Assembly (NCBI GenBank): GCA_903835275.1
Contig: CAILMK010000585.1
Coordinates: 1 to 6,551, forward strand
Length of the DNA: 6,551 nt
Reading direction: 5' to 3'
Origin: an uncultured bacterium
GTDB lineage: Bacteria; Bacteroidota; Bacteroidia; CAILMK01
Part shown: positions 1 to 6,498 of the stretch, piece after piece
How the letters are laid out: each line of letters begins with the position of its first letter
Position numbering within the stretch: the first letter of the stretch is position 1
Program-made: the position numbers and the translations under genes
Notes under the pieces: generated by a model
Told to the model about the DNA's origin: nothing
The model's database searches: none
Seen by the model: the letters and a program-made list of their open reading frames with translations, nothing else

Positions 1-1
1 T

Positions 2-1633
2 ATTAATGGTACAAATAGCTCGGATATTGTTGAAGGGTATACCTGTTCTTATCAAAAATGGGAATTCAATAATTTATTGAATTTATCAAATTCATATAGT
101 GCAGCATTGTTTTTTTACGGAATTCATAACTGCTACATTCAAAATAATAATATTATTAATAGCTCAAGCACTTATAATGCTTATGCAATGGATGTGGATT
201 CTCTGGATTTAAAAACGATGAAATTTGATTATAATAATTATTATTCCAAATCAAAATTCGTTAACTATACTGGAACATATTACGATAGTCTTTCAATTTA
301 TCAAAGCAGTACCGCCCAGGACAAACATTCCATCTCTGTTGACCCGAAATATGTTTCAAGCACTGATCTACACATACGGGACAGTTCACTTATTTATGCG
401 GGCACTCCGGTATCCGCAATTACTACAGATATTGACGGTGATTTGCGTAATCCAAAAGCTCCGACTATTGGTGCGGATGAAATTCCAAGTTCAGGATGTA
501 CAAGTGTTTTTAATACTGCTTCGGCAGTTTGTCTCGGCGATACGAGTTATTTTACTGATTTATCAAGTTTTGTATATCAGGATAGCATATCAAGCTGGGC
601 ATGGGATTTTGGAGATGCATCAACCGCTGCATATAGTGGAAACTTTAAACATTTTTATGCAAAAGCAGGAACATATACTGCTACTCTTACAGTCATGACA
701 AAAAGCGGACTTTCAAGTCAGTCATCGCATGTAATTACAGTTTCATCGGTTTGTTACATGACCTTAGCGGGCACTGTGAAAACCAGTCTTGATTCCGCTC
801 TTAGGCAATCCAAAATATACTTATGCACTTTTAATTCCACTGACACAACTGTGACTGTTTTAGATTCTGTCCTTACGGATTCCTTTGGTGCTTATTCATT
901 CAGTACTGCTAAAGATTCGGTGTATCTTCTGGCAATGCCTGCCTTGGCTACCTATCCCCATGAAATGCCTGCCTGGTCAGATAGCGGACTTGTATTTCCT
1001 GATGCCAATGCCATGGTTTTACATCATGGCACAACAGTTAAAAACTTCAAAACCATTTATGGCTCTAATCCCGGCGGCAGTGGCTTTATAGGAGGAAAGA
1101 TACTCTCATGTCCTTTATGCAAGGCGAATGCTCCCGTAGTGCATTTGCGTGTCATTCTCGCTGATTCCAATGGGAAGGCACAGGAATATACTTACACGGA
1201 TGCAAACGGTGCCTTTGAATTCAAAAATATTACTGCAACAAAATATAAGATACTGGTAGATCGCCCGCATATAGATAACGGCAAGGCCCCTGTTGTTGAT
1301 ATCAGCAATTATTCCTCCGGGAAATTAGCATTCACTTTGTATCCTACCTATCTTGATTTGGATATTGCCACTGGAGTGGAAAAGCAGTTGAATGATGGAA
1401 CAATATCTATTTATCCGAATCCTGCGAATTCCATTCTCTACCTCAAACATAGCAGCTCGCTGGCGCAAGCATCCGCTTGTGCCATCACCGACCTATCAGG
1501 AAAAATATTATTTACCCTAACAATAAATTCACCTGAAACCGCGATTGATATTGCTACACTTCCAGCGGGTATTTACCTTATTCGCTATCAGGATAGCAAT
1601 ACTGTTTGGAATGGAAAATTTGTAAAGGAATAG
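2..1633 (+). CDS. T9SS-exported surface protein, beta-helix + PKD (5' partial)
   Basis: The reading frame is open to the left edge, so the true start lies outside the window; 543 codons are visible. The TTG at 77 is internal, not a start. Domains by window position: about 2-484, Asn/Ser/Tyr-rich rungs of a right-handed parallel beta-helix (e.g. NCYIQNNNIINSS), closing with a DIDGD.R...GADEI motif; 494-751, a PKD domain with the hallmark WAWDFGD at 596 and a GTYTATLTV strand; about 755-1054 and 1082-1366, two beta-sandwiches resembling carboxypeptidase-regulatory-like domains (TDSFGAYSF, TDANGAFEF), the second with a CPLC pair; 1397-1630, a type A T9SS sorting domain (YPNPANS, DLSGK, LPAGIYLIRY, final KFVKE). 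Known of such tails: they direct outer-membrane export through T9SS, with CTD removal and usually attachment to the surface. The role is probably adhesive or matrix-binding; no catalytic site is visible and the ligand is unknown. It is paralogous to the protein at 2870-5029. Confidence 0.9.
   Translation: MNGTNSSDIVEGYTCSYQKWEFNNLLNLSNSYSAALFFYGIHNCYIQNNNIINSSSTYNAYAMDVDSLDLKTMKFDYNNYYSKSKFVNYTGTYYDSLSIYQSSTAQDKHSISVDPKYVSSTDLHIRDSSLIYAGTPVSAITTDIDGDLRNPKAPTIGADEIPSSGCTSVFNTASAVCLGDTSYFTDLSSFVYQDSISSWAWDFGDASTAAYSGNFKHFYAKAGTYTATLTVMTKSGLSSQSSHVITVSSVCYMTLAGTVKTSLDSALRQSKIYLCTFNSTDTTVTVLDSVLTDSFGAYSFSTAKDSVYLLAMPALATYPHEMPAWSDSGLVFPDANAMVLHHGTTVKNFKTIYGSNPGGSGFIGGKILSCPLCKANAPVVHLRVILADSNGKAQEYTYTDANGAFEFKNITATKYKILVDRPHIDNGKAPVVDISNYSSGKLAFTLYPTYLDLDIATGVEKQLNDGTISIYPNPANSILYLKHSSSLAQASACAITDLSGKILFTLTINSPETAIDIATLPAGIYLIRYQDSNTVWNGKFVKE
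1457..1483 (+). repeat. REP-like palindrome in CTD, variant copy 1
   Basis: GC-rich inverted repeat inside the CTD coding region. Arms GGCGCAAGC (1462-1470) and GCTTGTGCC (1475-1483) pair over 9 bp, with one G.U and an ATCC loop. It encodes SLAQASACA in the same codon phase as the other two copies. It differs from them at four positions in the core, and all stem differences keep pairing. Confidence 0.75.
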
Positions 1634-1694
1634 AGACACCGGACAGAGGACAAGGGATAAAAGAATTCACATTATCATAAATTAAACGATTGCA

Positions 1695-2849
1695 TTGAAA
1701 AAGCTAAAAATTGCGCTACTTTTTTTTCTCTCATTTCCTGTCTTGACGAAGGCGGTAACCGATAGTATTCCTCGGCCTGATCACGTCGTGATTATTGTAC
1801 TTGAAAATCGTGCTTATGAACAGGTAATAGGCGATACTTCCTTAAAGTATCTGAATTTTCTCGCCGATAGCGGAGCACTGTTCACCCAGTCGTATGGATT
1901 ATTTCATCCAAGTGTACGCAATTATCTTGTTATGTATTCTGGTTCCGATCAGGGTGTTTCTCCAAAGTTAAGTAATATTACAACGGGGTTTCCTTTCAAA
2001 ACAAGCAATCTCGGAGCGTCACTTGTTAAGGCTGGTTTTACTTTTAAAGGTTACACTGAAAATCTTCCTTACCCCGGTTATAGTGGTGGCACCACTGCCT
2101 ATGGCTTTGCCCGCAGGCATAGCCCATGGATATACTGGCAGGGAACAGATACCAATCAAATTGATTCAATGGTGAGTGTATCTTCTGATAGTTTTCCCGC
2201 AGATTATTCCAAGTTGCCTAATGTCTCGTATCTTGTTCCCAGTCTTGATAACGATATGCATAATGATTCAACTCCGAAAGGAAAGCAACAATGTGATGAC
2301 TGGATCAAAAATAAGGCAGGAGGATATGCAAAATGGGCCTTAACGCATAATAGCCTTTTGATCGTTACATTTGATGAAGATGATGTTAAGTATAATAATC
2401 ATATTTATACAGCAATTTACGGGCAGAAAGTAATTAAAGGGAAATACGCTGACACTGTAACTCACTACAATGTATTGCGCACTCTTGAAGCGATGTATGG
2501 TTTGACTCCACATGTCGGGAATTATGATTCAACACAAAAAGCTATTAGATATTGCTGGGACACTTCCTCAATTGTTACTGGTATTTTTAATGCAGATCCC
2601 GGGAATTCAATAATTAGTCTTTATCCAAATCCGGCAAATTCAATTCTTTACCTGCAAACTATCAATAATTCGCTGGCGCGAGCGTCCGCTCGTGTCTATG
2701 TTTCTGATTTATCGGGAAAAATAATATTGAATCAAGAAATAAATTCGCAAGAAACTTCAATTGATATTTCAACTCTTTCATCCGGAATTTATCTCATCCG
2801 TTATCAGGATGACGAAAGAGTGTGGAACGGGAAGTTTGTGAAGGAATAA
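1695..2849 (+). CDS. Secreted phosphoesterase (AcpA/phospholipase C family) with T9SS tail
   Basis: 384 aa. Likely hydrolyses phosphate esters (phosphomonoesters or phospholipid head groups) outside the cell. Residues 1-20 (MKKLKIALLFFLSFPVLTKA) are a Sec signal peptide. Residues about 28-290 are the phosphoesterase domain (PF04185-like): DHVVIIVLENRAY with E37-N38 as likely metal ligands; HPSVRNYL with S73 as a candidate nucleophile; YTENLP; RRHSPWIYW; SLDNDMHND at 183-191; VTFDEDD with D227/E228 as likely second metal ligands; NHIYTAIYG. The AcpA metal site (Glu-Asn plus an Asp pair, Ser nucleophile) is family knowledge, and residue matching here is by eye. Residues 307-384 are a type A T9SS sorting domain, so the enzyme is probably cell-surface bound. 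Start: TTG at 1695 is chosen because the signal peptide begins there, a TAA lies in frame at 1683, and no in-frame ATG occurs before residue 80. It follows the upstream gene by 61 bp without a visible promoter or terminator. Substrate not determinable. Confidence 0.88.
   Translation: MKKLKIALLFFLSFPVLTKAVTDSIPRPDHVVIIVLENRAYEQVIGDTSLKYLNFLADSGALFTQSYGLFHPSVRNYLVMYSGSDQGVSPKLSNITTGFPFKTSNLGASLVKAGFTFKGYTENLPYPGYSGGTTAYGFARRHSPWIYWQGTDTNQIDSMVSVSSDSFPADYSKLPNVSYLVPSLDNDMHNDSTPKGKQQCDDWIKNKAGGYAKWALTHNSLLIVTFDEDDVKYNNHIYTAIYGQKVIKGKYADTVTHYNVLRTLEAMYGLTPHVGNYDSTQKAIRYCWDTSSIVTGIFNADPGNSIISLYPNPANSILYLQTINNSLARASARVYVSDLSGKIILNQEINSQETSIDISTLSSGIYLIRYQDDERVWNGKFVKE
2669..2698 (+). repeat. REP-like palindrome in CTD, copy 2
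   Basis: A 30-bp stretch identical to 4849-4878. Its centre is the perfect inverted repeat CGAGCG-TC-CGCTCG. The extended stem GGCGCGAGC / GCTCGTGTC (2675-2683 / 2688-2696) has 9 pairs including two G.U. It encodes SLARASARV in frame within the phosphoesterase sorting domain and is clearly more GC-rich than the AT-rich sequence around it. Confidence 0.85.
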
Positions 2850-2869
2850 ACAGACCAAATAAAAATGGA

Positions 2870-5029
2870 ATGAAATTTCGAGACTTACTTACCATATTAC
2901 TTCTTTTCTTTTGCGCTGACAATATGTATGCGCAATTAAATGGAACCTATACCATCGATTCAAGTGGGAAAGGATCCAGGAATTTCTATTCCATAAGAAG
3001 TGCTGCAAGGAATCTTCTTGATTCCGGTATCTCAGGTCCGGTGGTTTTTAATATTGCTGAAGGTGTTCATCATGAACATGTGAAACTTGGAAATATTAAG
3101 GGGGCAGGTCCTTATAGTATGATTACGTTTCAATCTGCCTGTGGAGATAGTAACAATGTAATGATTACATATTCTTCTTTAAGCGATACGGATGATTATA
3201 TTTTTGATATTCAAGGTAATTATTTTGTCATTCGTGGAATGAGTTTCCAAAATATAGGCAAGGATTATTCAATATCTGTAAATTTAGAGATTGGAGCTTC
3301 TTATAATACCATTGAAAGCAGTGTGTTTTATGGCGCCAGGAATGGAATCTGGGGACAGGAAATAATCACCTGGGATGCTTTTTGCGATTCAAATACATTC
3401 AAATACAATTGGTTGAAGTACGGATATATTTCTTTCTCACATACCTCTTTTACCAAAGACGGCGTGTGGGTAAGTGGTGATTCTTTTTTGAATAATATTA
3501 TAGATTCCCCAGCTACAATAGGATTTGAGTTGTATCATCAGGATAATAGCGAGATAAAAGGCAATGTTGTTACCTTTCCTGATAGCGGCGGATTCGCGAT
3601 GGATTATTTTAACACTCAAGGCTCAGACGTTTTCGGAAACACTTTTATTAATGGCTCGATAGATATAGATGATGGCTATAATTATGTTATCCGGGACAAC
3701 TTCATTACTAATGGGATAATTTCTATTGATAATGGTAGCGCAAACATTTATAATAATAATATTCTCATAACATCCCATGATTCAGGAGGGTATCTTATTC
3801 TTGTTTACAGTGACTGTGGCGGTAGTGCAAGTGCAAAAATCAGGAATAATAATCTAATCAATAGAGGAGGTGGTGAAATAATCGAGTACAGAAATATTAA
3901 TTGGCCTTGCCAAAACACTTCAGTTAGTTTGGGCAATAATAATGTGTTTACCAATGGAACTTACTGGGCGAGTAATGATGACACCTCTTATGCGACATTT
4001 AAAGGCGCACAGAAAATATTGGGCACATCTATCTCTATTGATCCTGAATTCATCAGTAAAACAAACCTGCATATTACAAATGATTCTCTTTTAGCTAAAG
4101 GAGTGCTTTATTACAGTGATACGGTGGATATAGATGGTGATAAAAGGCCCGGGAAGCCTTGTGTCGGTGCTGATCAGATTAAGCATTTAGATATAAGGCC
4201 TTATAGCTTGCTTGGTCCACTGAACATGTCATGCTCGGATACGCAACTTCAGGTGAAAGTAGTAGTACAGAATTTTGCTATTGATACGATCAAGAATTTT
4301 TCTATTTTTTACTCAATAGATAGTGGAAGATTTGATTCTTTTTCTATAAAAAAAATATTGCCTACATTCGAAATGGACACTGAATCATTTGTTGCTAAAT
4401 TGAAAAAACCAACAGGGGGAATGCATTTACTTACTATAACCACGACTTTGTCTGGTGATGAACGGAAAAACAATGACACCTTGAAGAGGAGTATAGAACT
4501 TTTCTATTTGCCTTCTTCAGGAATTGTTTTCACTATTATTGACTCAACAAAGGGTATAGTTCGTTTTAGCCCGAAAGATAGCATACATTCAGGCTACACC
4601 TACTTTTGGAATTTTGGTGATAGTACTACCAATACATCCAAACAGCCAATTCATAAATTCTCCCATGGTGGATTGAAAAAAGTAACTCTTGTTGTTACCG
4701 CTTCATGTATGTGTTCAGATACTGCGAGCATCAGCTTTATGTTGAATAATGTCATTACCGGTATAGGTGATAATGATAAATACGGATATTCAATTTCAAT
4801 ATATCCAAATCCTGCAAATTCAATCTTGTATCTACAAACAAATAATTCTTCGCTGGCGCGAGCGTCCGCTCGTGTCTACGTTTCTGATGTATCCGGCAAA
4901 ATAATTCTGAATCAACAAATATATTCACAAGAAACTTCTATGGATATTTCAACTCTTCCTGCCGGAATTTATCTCATCCGGTATCAGAATGACGAAAGAG
5001 TCTGGAATGGGAAATTTGTAAAAGAGTAG
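2870..5029 (+). CDS. T9SS-exported beta-helix/PKD surface protein
   Basis: 719 aa from ATG 2870. That start is chosen because a Sec signal peptide follows at once (residues 1-21: KFR, then a Leu/Phe-rich core, cut after MYA before QLNGTY). A GTG at 2822 would overlap the upstream gene and bury the signal. Domains: 22-about 115, the N-terminal module common to Bacteroidota beta-helix proteins (GTYTIDSSGKGSRNF, SGPVVFNI, ITFQSACGDS); about 115-415, right-handed beta-helix rungs (NTIESSVFYG, NNNILI, IRNNNLI); DIDGDKR...VGADQ at about 420-436; about 438-545, an Ig/CARDB-like beta-sandwich; about 550-628, a PKD domain (YFWNFGD at 578-584); 641-719, a type A T9SS sorting domain ending KFVKE. It lies 20 bp after the phosphoesterase gene, probably co-transcribed. 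Some beta-helix proteins are polysaccharide lyases or hydrolases, but I see no catalytic signature; a surface adhesin is an equally fair reading. Confidence 0.9.
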   Translation: MKFRDLLTILLLFFCADNMYAQLNGTYTIDSSGKGSRNFYSIRSAARNLLDSGISGPVVFNIAEGVHHEHVKLGNIKGAGPYSMITFQSACGDSNNVMITYSSLSDTDDYIFDIQGNYFVIRGMSFQNIGKDYSISVNLEIGASYNTIESSVFYGARNGIWGQEIITWDAFCDSNTFKYNWLKYGYISFSHTSFTKDGVWVSGDSFLNNIIDSPATIGFELYHQDNSEIKGNVVTFPDSGGFAMDYFNTQGSDVFGNTFINGSIDIDDGYNYVIRDNFITNGIISIDNGSANIYNNNILITSHDSGGYLILVYSDCGGSASAKIRNNNLINRGGGEIIEYRNINWPCQNTSVSLGNNNVFTNGTYWASNDDTSYATFKGAQKILGTSISIDPEFISKTNLHITNDSLLAKGVLYYSDTVDIDGDKRPGKPCVGADQIKHLDIRPYSLLGPLNMSCSDTQLQVKVVVQNFAIDTIKNFSIFYSIDSGRFDSFSIKKILPTFEMDTESFVAKLKKPTGGMHLLTITTTLSGDERKNNDTLKRSIELFYLPSSGIVFTIIDSTKGIVRFSPKDSIHSGYTYFWNFGDSTTNTSKQPIHKFSHGGLKKVTLVVTASCMCSDTASISFMLNNVITGIGDNDKYGYSISIYPNPANSILYLQTNNSSLARASARVYVSDVSGKIILNQQIYSQETSMDISTLPAGIYLIRYQNDERVWNGKFVKE
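4849..4878 (+). repeat. REP-like palindrome in CTD, copy 3
   Basis: Identical over 30 bp to 2669-2698, although flanking CTD sequence carries many third-position and some coding differences. Stem at 4855-4876, centre CGAGCG-TC-CGCTCG. It encodes SLARASARV in frame in the sorting-domain loop of the second beta-helix protein. Confidence 0.85.
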
Positions 5030-5054
5030 GGGGAGAAAAATCTTCGGTAAATTT

Positions 5055-5081
5055 AATCAGCGATAATCAGCGCAATCTGCG
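5055..5081. repeat. AATCAGCG triple direct repeat in convergent junction
   Basis: Three 8-mers stand in a row: AATCAGCG (5055-5062), AATCAGCG (5065-5072) and AATCTGCG (5074-5081), spaced 10 and 9 bp. They fill most of the 59-bp gap between the converging beta-helix gene (stop 5029) and DUF763 gene (stop 5089). From memory, similar runs of ATCAGCG/ATCTGCG occur between genes in other Bacteroidota, which fits a dispersed-repeat remnant. No classic stem-plus-U-tract terminator is visible here, and whether the block ends transcription cannot be judged. Confidence 0.55.
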
Positions 5082-5088
5082 AGAGATA

Positions 5089-6297
5089 TTAAAACAATTT
5101 CATCTGGCCCTTTTTATCAATGGGAGGTTGGGCTTTTCCCATTACGGTGCGCCCGCCGTATTTCCATGAATCGCGTCTTTCCTGCTCTATGATCTTGTCA
5201 AAATTATCATTCGGAATAAAGTCTTTTTCTATTTGCATGGCAACCTTATGGAGGCTGTTAATAGCTTCTTGTTTTTCTGAATCGCCAATCTTCGCTTTTT
5301 CTAAAGCGCTTTTCATGGTTGAAATAGTTTCATCGTACACTTTAATGGGAACAGGAAAAGGATGCCCGTCCTTACCGCCGTGTGCGAATGAAAAACGTGC
5401 GGGATCACTGAACCGCGACGGAGTTCCATGTATTACTTCGCTCACAAGAGTCAGTGACTGCAAAGTGTGCGGACCGAGCCCTTCTGTTAAAAGCAGCGAT
5501 TCAAAATCCTTGGTTTCATGTTCATGGGCTAATGCAAGGACAGCTCCTAGGCGTTTCAGATCTACATCCTTAGCCTTTACATCGTGATGCACCGGCATGA
5601 CAAGTTTCTTTATCTCAGTGATCATTCTCCCCGGATCTTCCTGTGCTATTTCCAGAATTCCTGCCCGGGTATTAGTTGCAGCATTTGCAGTGAGATTAAG
5701 AATCGGACCCATATTCTCACCCAATACAAAAGTGTGAGGCTCATTTACAAAAGAATCCATGTGCGCGGAATGCCAGTGATACCTGCGCGCTGTGCTTGTT
5801 GCATCATTCATTCCTTGCTGCACCACCGCCCAATCGCCTTGATCAGATACAATAAAAGAATGAAGGTACAATTGAAATCCGTCCTGGATGGCAGTATTGT
5901 CCACTTTGGCGCTGAGTTTACTCGCGCGGACCAGTTTATTGCCGTCCAAGCCCGTTTTATCGGCGATGACAAGAAGCTCATTTGGAGTTTCCCTGGAATA
6001 TTTACCCTTACCGCCGCAAATGTAAATACCGAGTTCCTTTGATTTTGGATTCAATGCTTTCTTCAATGCACCCATTACGGAAGTAGTTATGCCTGAAGAA
6101 TGCCAGTCCATACCAAGCACAGCACCAAGTGCCTGAAACCAAAAGGGATCACTAAAACGGCGGATTGCTTCGGCTTTTCCATATTCCAAAACCACGGATT
6201 CAATAATGGCACCGCCCAAACGGCTCATTCTTTGAGCCAGCCAGGGAGGAACATGCCCGTAATGAAGTGGTAAATCAGCGTGACCGGAGCGTTGCAT
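5089..6297 (-). CDS. DUF763 family protein
   Basis: 402 aa, complete and close to the usual family length. It is recognised by the N-terminal motif RSGHADLPLHYGHVPPWL (3-20) and by later conserved blocks: WHSSGITTS (65-73), RASKLSAKVDN (124-134) followed by IQDGFQLYLHSFIV (137-150), GDWAVVQQGMND (154-165), ARRYHWHS (170-177), MPVHHDVK (234-241) and RFSDPARFSFAHGGKDGHPF (295-314). The biochemical function is unknown to me. Residues 272-291, containing EGLGPHTLQSL, resemble a helix-hairpin-helix, which would suggest nucleic-acid contact, but this is inference. The C-terminus is Lys-rich (GKAQPPIDKKGQMKLF). There is no signal peptide or membrane segment, so it is cytoplasmic. The ATG start is supported because the family motif begins at residue 3. 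A -7-like box lies only 7 nt upstream. It converges on the surface-protein genes and diverges from rpsL, so it is probably monocistronic and unrelated to either. Its codons look more GC-rich than those of the surface-protein genes. Confidence 0.9.
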   Translation of the reverse strand: MQRSGHADLPLHYGHVPPWLAQRMSRLGGAIIESVVLEYGKAEAIRRFSDPFWFQALGAVLGMDWHSSGITTSVMGALKKALNPKSKELGIYICGGKGKYSRETPNELLVIADKTGLDGNKLVRASKLSAKVDNTAIQDGFQLYLHSFIVSDQGDWAVVQQGMNDATSTARRYHWHSAHMDSFVNEPHTFVLGENMGPILNLTANAATNTRAGILEIAQEDPGRMITEIKKLVMPVHHDVKAKDVDLKRLGAVLALAHEHETKDFESLLLTEGLGPHTLQSLTLVSEVIHGTPSRFSDPARFSFAHGGKDGHPFPVPIKVYDETISTMKSALEKAKIGDSEKQEAINSLHKVAMQIEKDFIPNDNFDKIIEQERRDSWKYGGRTVMGKAQPPIDKKGQMKLF

Positions 6298-6304
6298 AAG
6301 AAAT

Positions 6305-6312
6305 CAAAGATA
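6305..6312 (-). promoter_or_regulatory. Probable -7 box for the DUF763 gene
   Basis: On the minus strand TATCTTTG matches the Bacteroidota -7 consensus TAnnTTTG. It ends 7 nt before the ATG at 6297, so transcription would begin about 2-4 nt before the start codon, giving an almost leaderless mRNA. I see no convincing TTG/TTTG -33 element at the usual spacing. A 13-bp palindrome, ACAAAA-A-TTTTGT (6312-6324), abuts the box; in such AT-rich DNA it may be chance. Confidence 0.55.
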
Positions 6313-6457
6313 CAAAAATTTTGTCATTTTAAATCGCGCTTGATTTTAATTGGCTTATAATCAATGTGTTAAATTTTAGACAAAATATCTGGCTATTCAC
6401 TATAGAATTCCTCAAAAAAAAGTCAAAAATCCTAATTCCTAAATCGAAAATTGTCCG

Positions 6458-6465
6458 TACCTTTG
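6458..6465 (+). promoter_or_regulatory. Probable -7 box for rpsL / str operon
   Basis: TACCTTTG matches TAnnTTTG and lies 33 nt before the rpsL ATG, giving a predicted leader of about 28-30 nt. No clear -33 TTG is found about 20 bp upstream. The leader holds GGGGG at 6482-6486 but no Shine-Dalgarno sequence at normal spacing, as is common in Bacteroidota. The rest of 6298-6498 is AT-rich with nothing else I can name. Confidence 0.6.
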
Positions 6466-6498
6466 CGCTTCCCAAAATAATGGGGGTAATTAAAGCGT

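Noticed and set aside
225..1091. Two alternative-frame plus-strand open frames (157 and 68 aa)
   Set aside because: They overlap the first surface-protein gene in another frame and have no domain signal.
1641..1652. Short direct repeat GGACA-GA-GGACA in the gap before the phosphoesterase gene
   Set aside because: Five-base repeats are expected by chance and nothing ties this one to a promoter or operator.
3437..3619. 60-aa minus-strand open frame
   Set aside because: It lies wholly inside the beta-helix gene, has no recognisable domain, and is best explained as an antisense shadow.
1457..4878. CRISPR-like array reading of the three palindromes
   Set aside because: Spacing is over 1 kb, each copy lies inside a coding region, and there are no spacers or cas genes.
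5052..5093. TTTAAT / ATTAAA arms flanking the AATCAGCG block as a terminator stem
   Set aside because: Only 6 AT pairs around a loop of about 30 nt; too weak to form a terminator.
5120..6042. Two plus-strand open frames of 155 and 152 aa
   Set aside because: Both are antisense to the well-supported DUF763 gene and show no family motifs; they are shadows.
6318..6386. Inverted 8-mer ATTTTGTC / GACAAAAT in the divergent region
   Set aside because: In 200 bp of AT-rich DNA an 8-mer match of this composition is likely by chance, and the copies are not equally placed relative to the two promoters.
6466..6497. Leader hairpin before rpsL: CGCTT pairing AAGCG with inner CCC/GGG
   Set aside because: The 5' arm falls between the -7 box and the expected transcription start, so it is probably not in the RNA; the inner stem is only 3 bp.
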